The translations under genes were made by a program, and so were the position numbers. Below, piece by piece: positions 61,601 through 64,000 of a DNA stretch of 64,000 bases. Numbering within the stretch: position 1 is the first letter of the stretch; the number at the start of each line of letters is the position of its first letter. The notes below the pieces were generated by a model that saw nothing but the letters and a program-made list of their open reading frames with translations, was not told where the DNA came from and did no database searches. The stretch comes from Shewanella pneumatophori. GTDB lineage: Bacteria > Pseudomonadota > Gammaproteobacteria > Enterobacterales > Shewanellaceae. The stretch lies in contig NZ_JAKILB010000003.1 in NCBI RefSeq assembly GCF_023283895.1, forward strand, positions 310,001 to 374,000. The letters are read 5' to 3'.

Positions 61601-62170
61601 TTAACCCCAAGCTGCGTTTTTAGAACCACGGTATGCAACACGCTCACGGAAGATTGAAGAAACAATCTCAGCATCACCCGCTAATAGCGCTTTAGTTGCA
61701 CACAGCTCAGCACACATAGGTAGCTTGCCTTCAGCGATACGGTTTGCACCGTACTTCTGATGCTCTGCCTCAGAGAAGTTCTCTTCTGGGCCACCCGCAC
61801 AGAAAGTACACTTGTCCATCTTACCGCGAGCACCGAAAGCACCTGATTTAGGGAACTGTGGCGCGCCAAATGGGCAAGCGTATAGGCAGTAGCCACAACC
61901 GATACAAGTATCTTTGTCGTGAAGTACGATGCCATCTTCTGTCTTGTAGAAACAGTTTGCCGGGCAAACCGCCATACAAGGTGCATCATCACAGTGCATA
62001 CAAGCAACAGAGATAGAGGCTTCGCCTTTCTCACCGTCATTGATAGTCACAACGCGACGACGTTGAATACCCCACTCTAGAGCAGAGTCGTTTTCGTTCT
62101 TACATGCAGTGACACAACCGTTACACTCGATGCAGCGCTTGGTATCACATAAAAATTTCATTGTAGCCAT
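61601..62170 (-). CDS. fdhB: Formate dehydrogenase iron-sulfur subunit
   Basis: 189 aa with four 4Fe-4S Cys groups: CDTKRCIECNGCVTAC, CMHCDDAPCMAVCPANC, CIGCGYCLYACPFG, and the pair CTFCAGG with CAELCATKA. Shorter than E. coli FdnH and without its C-terminal membrane helix. Carries electrons from the FdhA Mo/W site to FdhC. Between fdhA (29 bp) and fdhC (80 bp). Confidence 0.92.
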   Translation of the reverse strand: MATMKFLCDTKRCIECNGCVTACKNENDSALEWGIQRRRVVTINDGEKGEASISVACMHCDDAPCMAVCPANCFYKTEDGIVLHDKDTCIGCGYCLYACPFGAPQFPKSGAFGARGKMDKCTFCAGGPEENFSEAEHQKYGANRIAEGKLPMCAELCATKALLAGDAEIVSSIFRERVAYRGSKNAAWG

Positions 62171-62199
62171 TCTGGCAATTCTCCTAGCTAATACTGCAA

Positions 62200-64000
62200 T
62201 TAAGCTTTAGCAATCTGACAAAGTGTGGCTTTAGTTTCTTGCATCTGAGTCACAGGGTCATAACCGTAAGTCATTACCGTGTTACAAGATTCACCAACTA
62301 CGTAAGGTTTAGTGCTAATTCCACCAGATTCTGGATATTGCAGATCTTCACCGTGCATTACACCCGCGAAGTGATAAGGCATCCAAGTTACACCAGCGCC
62401 AACACGTGGAGTTACCATCGCCTTGATCTTGATGCGTCCGCCTTCAGCACCTTCAACCCAAACGTCATCACCGTCACGAATGCCGCGATCTGCCGCATCA
62501 GCTGGGTTAATTTCGATGAACATTTCTTGTTGAAGTTCAGCCAACCATGGGCAAGAACGAGACTCTTCACCACCACCTTCGTACTCAACCAAACGGCCAG
62601 AAGTAGAAATTAGTGGGTACTTCTTATCTAGATCATCGCTAATAACCTTGTCTTGTAACGTCTTGTACAAGGTTGGTAGACGGTGAACTTGCATGTCGTT
62701 ATGAGTTGGGTATTTCTCAATTAGATCACGACGTGCAGTGTAGATTGGCTCACGGTGTACAGGCACTTCGTCTGGGAAAGTCCAAACGCGACAACGTGCT
62801 TTAGCATTACCGTATGGCACCATGTTGTGTGCTAGCGCAACACGTACGATACCGCCACCTAAGTCAGTCGCCCAAGTACGGTTTTCAGCTAGTGCTTTCT
62901 CTTCAGCAGTTAGCTCATCCCACCAGCCAAGTTGCTTCAGCATCTTGTCATCAAATTGTGGGTAACCGTCTTGAATGTCAGCATCAACAGAAGCTGAATC
63001 TTCAGCTAGGATGCTCACGCCTTCGTGTTCAACACCAAAACGAGCACGGAAGTTACCACCACCTTGGTTCACGTTCATACCTGTGCGGTATAGAATCTGT
63101 GTACCTGGGTGCTTCTGCTCTGGAGTACCCCAACATGGCCAAGGTAGACCGTAAGTCTCGCCCTTGTTTACGCCACCTGCAGCTTCTAGCGTTTCAGAAG
63201 AGAAATCGCCCCAGTTCATAGTGTGAGCACGGATACGCTCTGGGCTCCAACCTGTGTAACCCACTGAACGCATACCTTTAGCGTATTCGCGCATGATGTC
63301 ATCAGAGTCAGGCATGTTGCCATTAACCTTGATGTGCTTAGTCCATGCGTCAGCAATGCCTACATGCTTAGCGATACGGTACATGATCTCTAGGTCATTC
63401 TTAGAGTCGAATAACGGCTCAACAACCTGTTGACGCCACTGTGCACTACGACCAGAGTTGTTTACTGAACCTTCACACTCGTACTGAGTTGCTGCAGGTA
63501 GTAAGTAAACGCCATCTTTACGACGGTGCATAACACCCGCCATTGTTGGGTACGGATCCACAACAACAACAGTTTCTAGCTTGTCCAATGCGTCACGTAC
63601 TTCCATCTGACGCGTTTCAGTGTTAACTGATTGACCCCAGAAGAATGCTAGACGTAGGTTATCTTTTTGAGCAAGTTTGTCTTTAGCTTCTAACACACCA
63701 TCTTGCCAGCGAGAACATGGCATACCTGGAGTAGTCATTGGGCTACGACCTAAGTAAGGCTTTTGGTCGAAACGTGCTTTAACTGATTCGAATGGTAGAT
63801 CCCATACGCGAGACCAGTGGTGCCATGCGCCTTCACCAACGCCGTAGTAGCCTGGTAAGTTGTCGAATAGCAGACCCATGTCCGTTGCGCCCTGAACGTT
63901 GTCGTGACCACGGAAAATGTTAGTACCACCACCAGACACACCCATGTTACCTAGCACTAGCTGCAGGATAGAGTACATACGCGTGTTAGCGTTACCAACG
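62200..64000 (-). CDS. fdhA: Formate dehydrogenase catalytic subunit (5' part outside window)
   Basis: 600 codons of the C-terminal two-thirds of a molybdopterin oxidoreductase; the frame runs off the right edge, so the first ATG at 63978 is internal. Segments: NMGVSGGGTNIFRGHDNVQGATDMG, RLAFFWGQSVNTETR, and the MGD-binding C-terminal domain (ISTSGRLVEYEGGGEESRSCPWLAELQQEMFIEINPADAADRGI, VTWMPYHF). Active-site Cys or selenocysteine and the N-terminal 4Fe-4S site lie outside. Uses bis-MGD with Mo or W, supplied by the moa/mob/mod/tup genes of this window. Confidence 0.92.
   Translation of the reverse strand, partial: VGNANTRMYSILQLVLGNMGVSGGGTNIFRGHDNVQGATDMGLLFDNLPGYYGVGEGAWHHWSRVWDLPFESVKARFDQKPYLGRSPMTTPGMPCSRWQDGVLEAKDKLAQKDNLRLAFFWGQSVNTETRQMEVRDALDKLETVVVVDPYPTMAGVMHRRKDGVYLLPAATQYECEGSVNNSGRSAQWRQQVVEPLFDSKNDLEIMYRIAKHVGIADAWTKHIKVNGNMPDSDDIMREYAKGMRSVGYTGWSPERIRAHTMNWGDFSSETLEAAGGVNKGETYGLPWPCWGTPEQKHPGTQILYRTGMNVNQGGGNFRARFGVEHEGVSILAEDSASVDADIQDGYPQFDDKMLKQLGWWDELTAEEKALAENRTWATDLGGGIVRVALAHNMVPYGNAKARCRVWTFPDEVPVHREPIYTARRDLIEKYPTHNDMQVHRLPTLYKTLQDKVISDDLDKKYPLISTSGRLVEYEGGGEESRSCPWLAELQQEMFIEINPADAADRGIRDGDDVWVEGAEGGRIKIKAMVTPRVGAGVTWMPYHFAGVMHGEDLQYPESGGISTKPYVVGESCNTVMTYGYDPVTQMQETKATLCQIAKA

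Noticed and set aside
62200..64000. Full-length formate dehydrogenase starting at 63978
   Set aside because: The frame stays open to the window edge and the protein lacks the N-terminal Fe-S and active-site region, so the ATG is internal.

Overview
The window looks like a chromosomal segment of a marine or aquatic gammaproteobacterium, most probably Shewanella. This rests on the gene order (the tup-mobA-moeA-moaA operon, mutM, coaD, moaA-E with modABC, ETF-QO, a methyl-accepting protein, then a three-subunit formate dehydrogenase), on RyhB-type small RNAs with Fur boxes, and on dispersed hairpin-rich intergenic repeats I associate with Shewanella. No database search was possible, so the genus is an inference. 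No rRNA, tRNA, CRISPR array, transposase or prophage was seen.

Layout. 1-3.6 kb: a Fur-type divergent unit with a TonB-dependent receptor facing DUF4920 and PepSY genes, flanked by diverged copies of a repeat. 3.7-5.4 kb: repeat DNA around two small unknown genes. 5.5-12.5 kb: a divergent catabolic cluster (M20 amidohydrolase, EamA transporter, Asp/Glu-racemase-like protein, M24 hydrolase; opposite, a YheO/DauR-type regulator, RidA and diaminopropionate ammonia-lyase). 12.9-16.3 kb: YeiH-type exporter, a 51-aa membrane protein, a Tat-exported DJ-1/PfpI protein and an HD-GYP phosphodiesterase. 16.5-22.1 kb: a six-gene unit joining a TonB receptor, a complete ECF transporter (A, T and S components), a protein with the N-terminal signature of archaeal TiaS, and a small Cys-rich protein. 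22.6-25.4 kb: menF, yhhQ with a probable preQ1 riboswitch, and an acetyltransferase with a strong leader hairpin. 25.4-26.2 kb: a MITE-like element and two tandem RyhB-type sRNA genes.

26.4-36.1 kb is a tungstate and molybdenum-cofactor region. A histidine kinase and sigma-54 activator face tupABC-mobA-mobB/moeA-moaA, and the operon has a well-spaced -24/-12 promoter. At 36.2-38.2 kb the end of moaA with its terminator is duplicated around a lipoprotein gene, followed by a DUF2513 gene and a long repeat. 38.2-46.3 kb carries mutM, a TVP38 protein, a Wzi-like protein, coaD, an RluA-type synthase and a two-component/PepSY/OB-fold operon. 46.4-52 kb is the second molybdenum operon, moaA-B-C-D-E-modABC, behind a Moco riboswitch and near a CRP-type site. 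52-60 kb holds ETF-QO, a chemoreceptor, a YiiM-type MOSC protein, a PfkB kinase and a HemN-like radical SAM protein. 60.5-64 kb is fdhC-fdhB-fdhA; fdhA runs off the window.

Much of the window works together. Mod and Tup import oxyanions, MoaA-E, MoeA, MobA and MobB build the cofactor, and formate dehydrogenase is a Mo/W consumer. The least described elements are the TonB/ECF/TiaS-like system, the tandem RyhB pair, the catabolic cluster resembling ectoine degradation, and the repeat family whose stems co-vary between copies.
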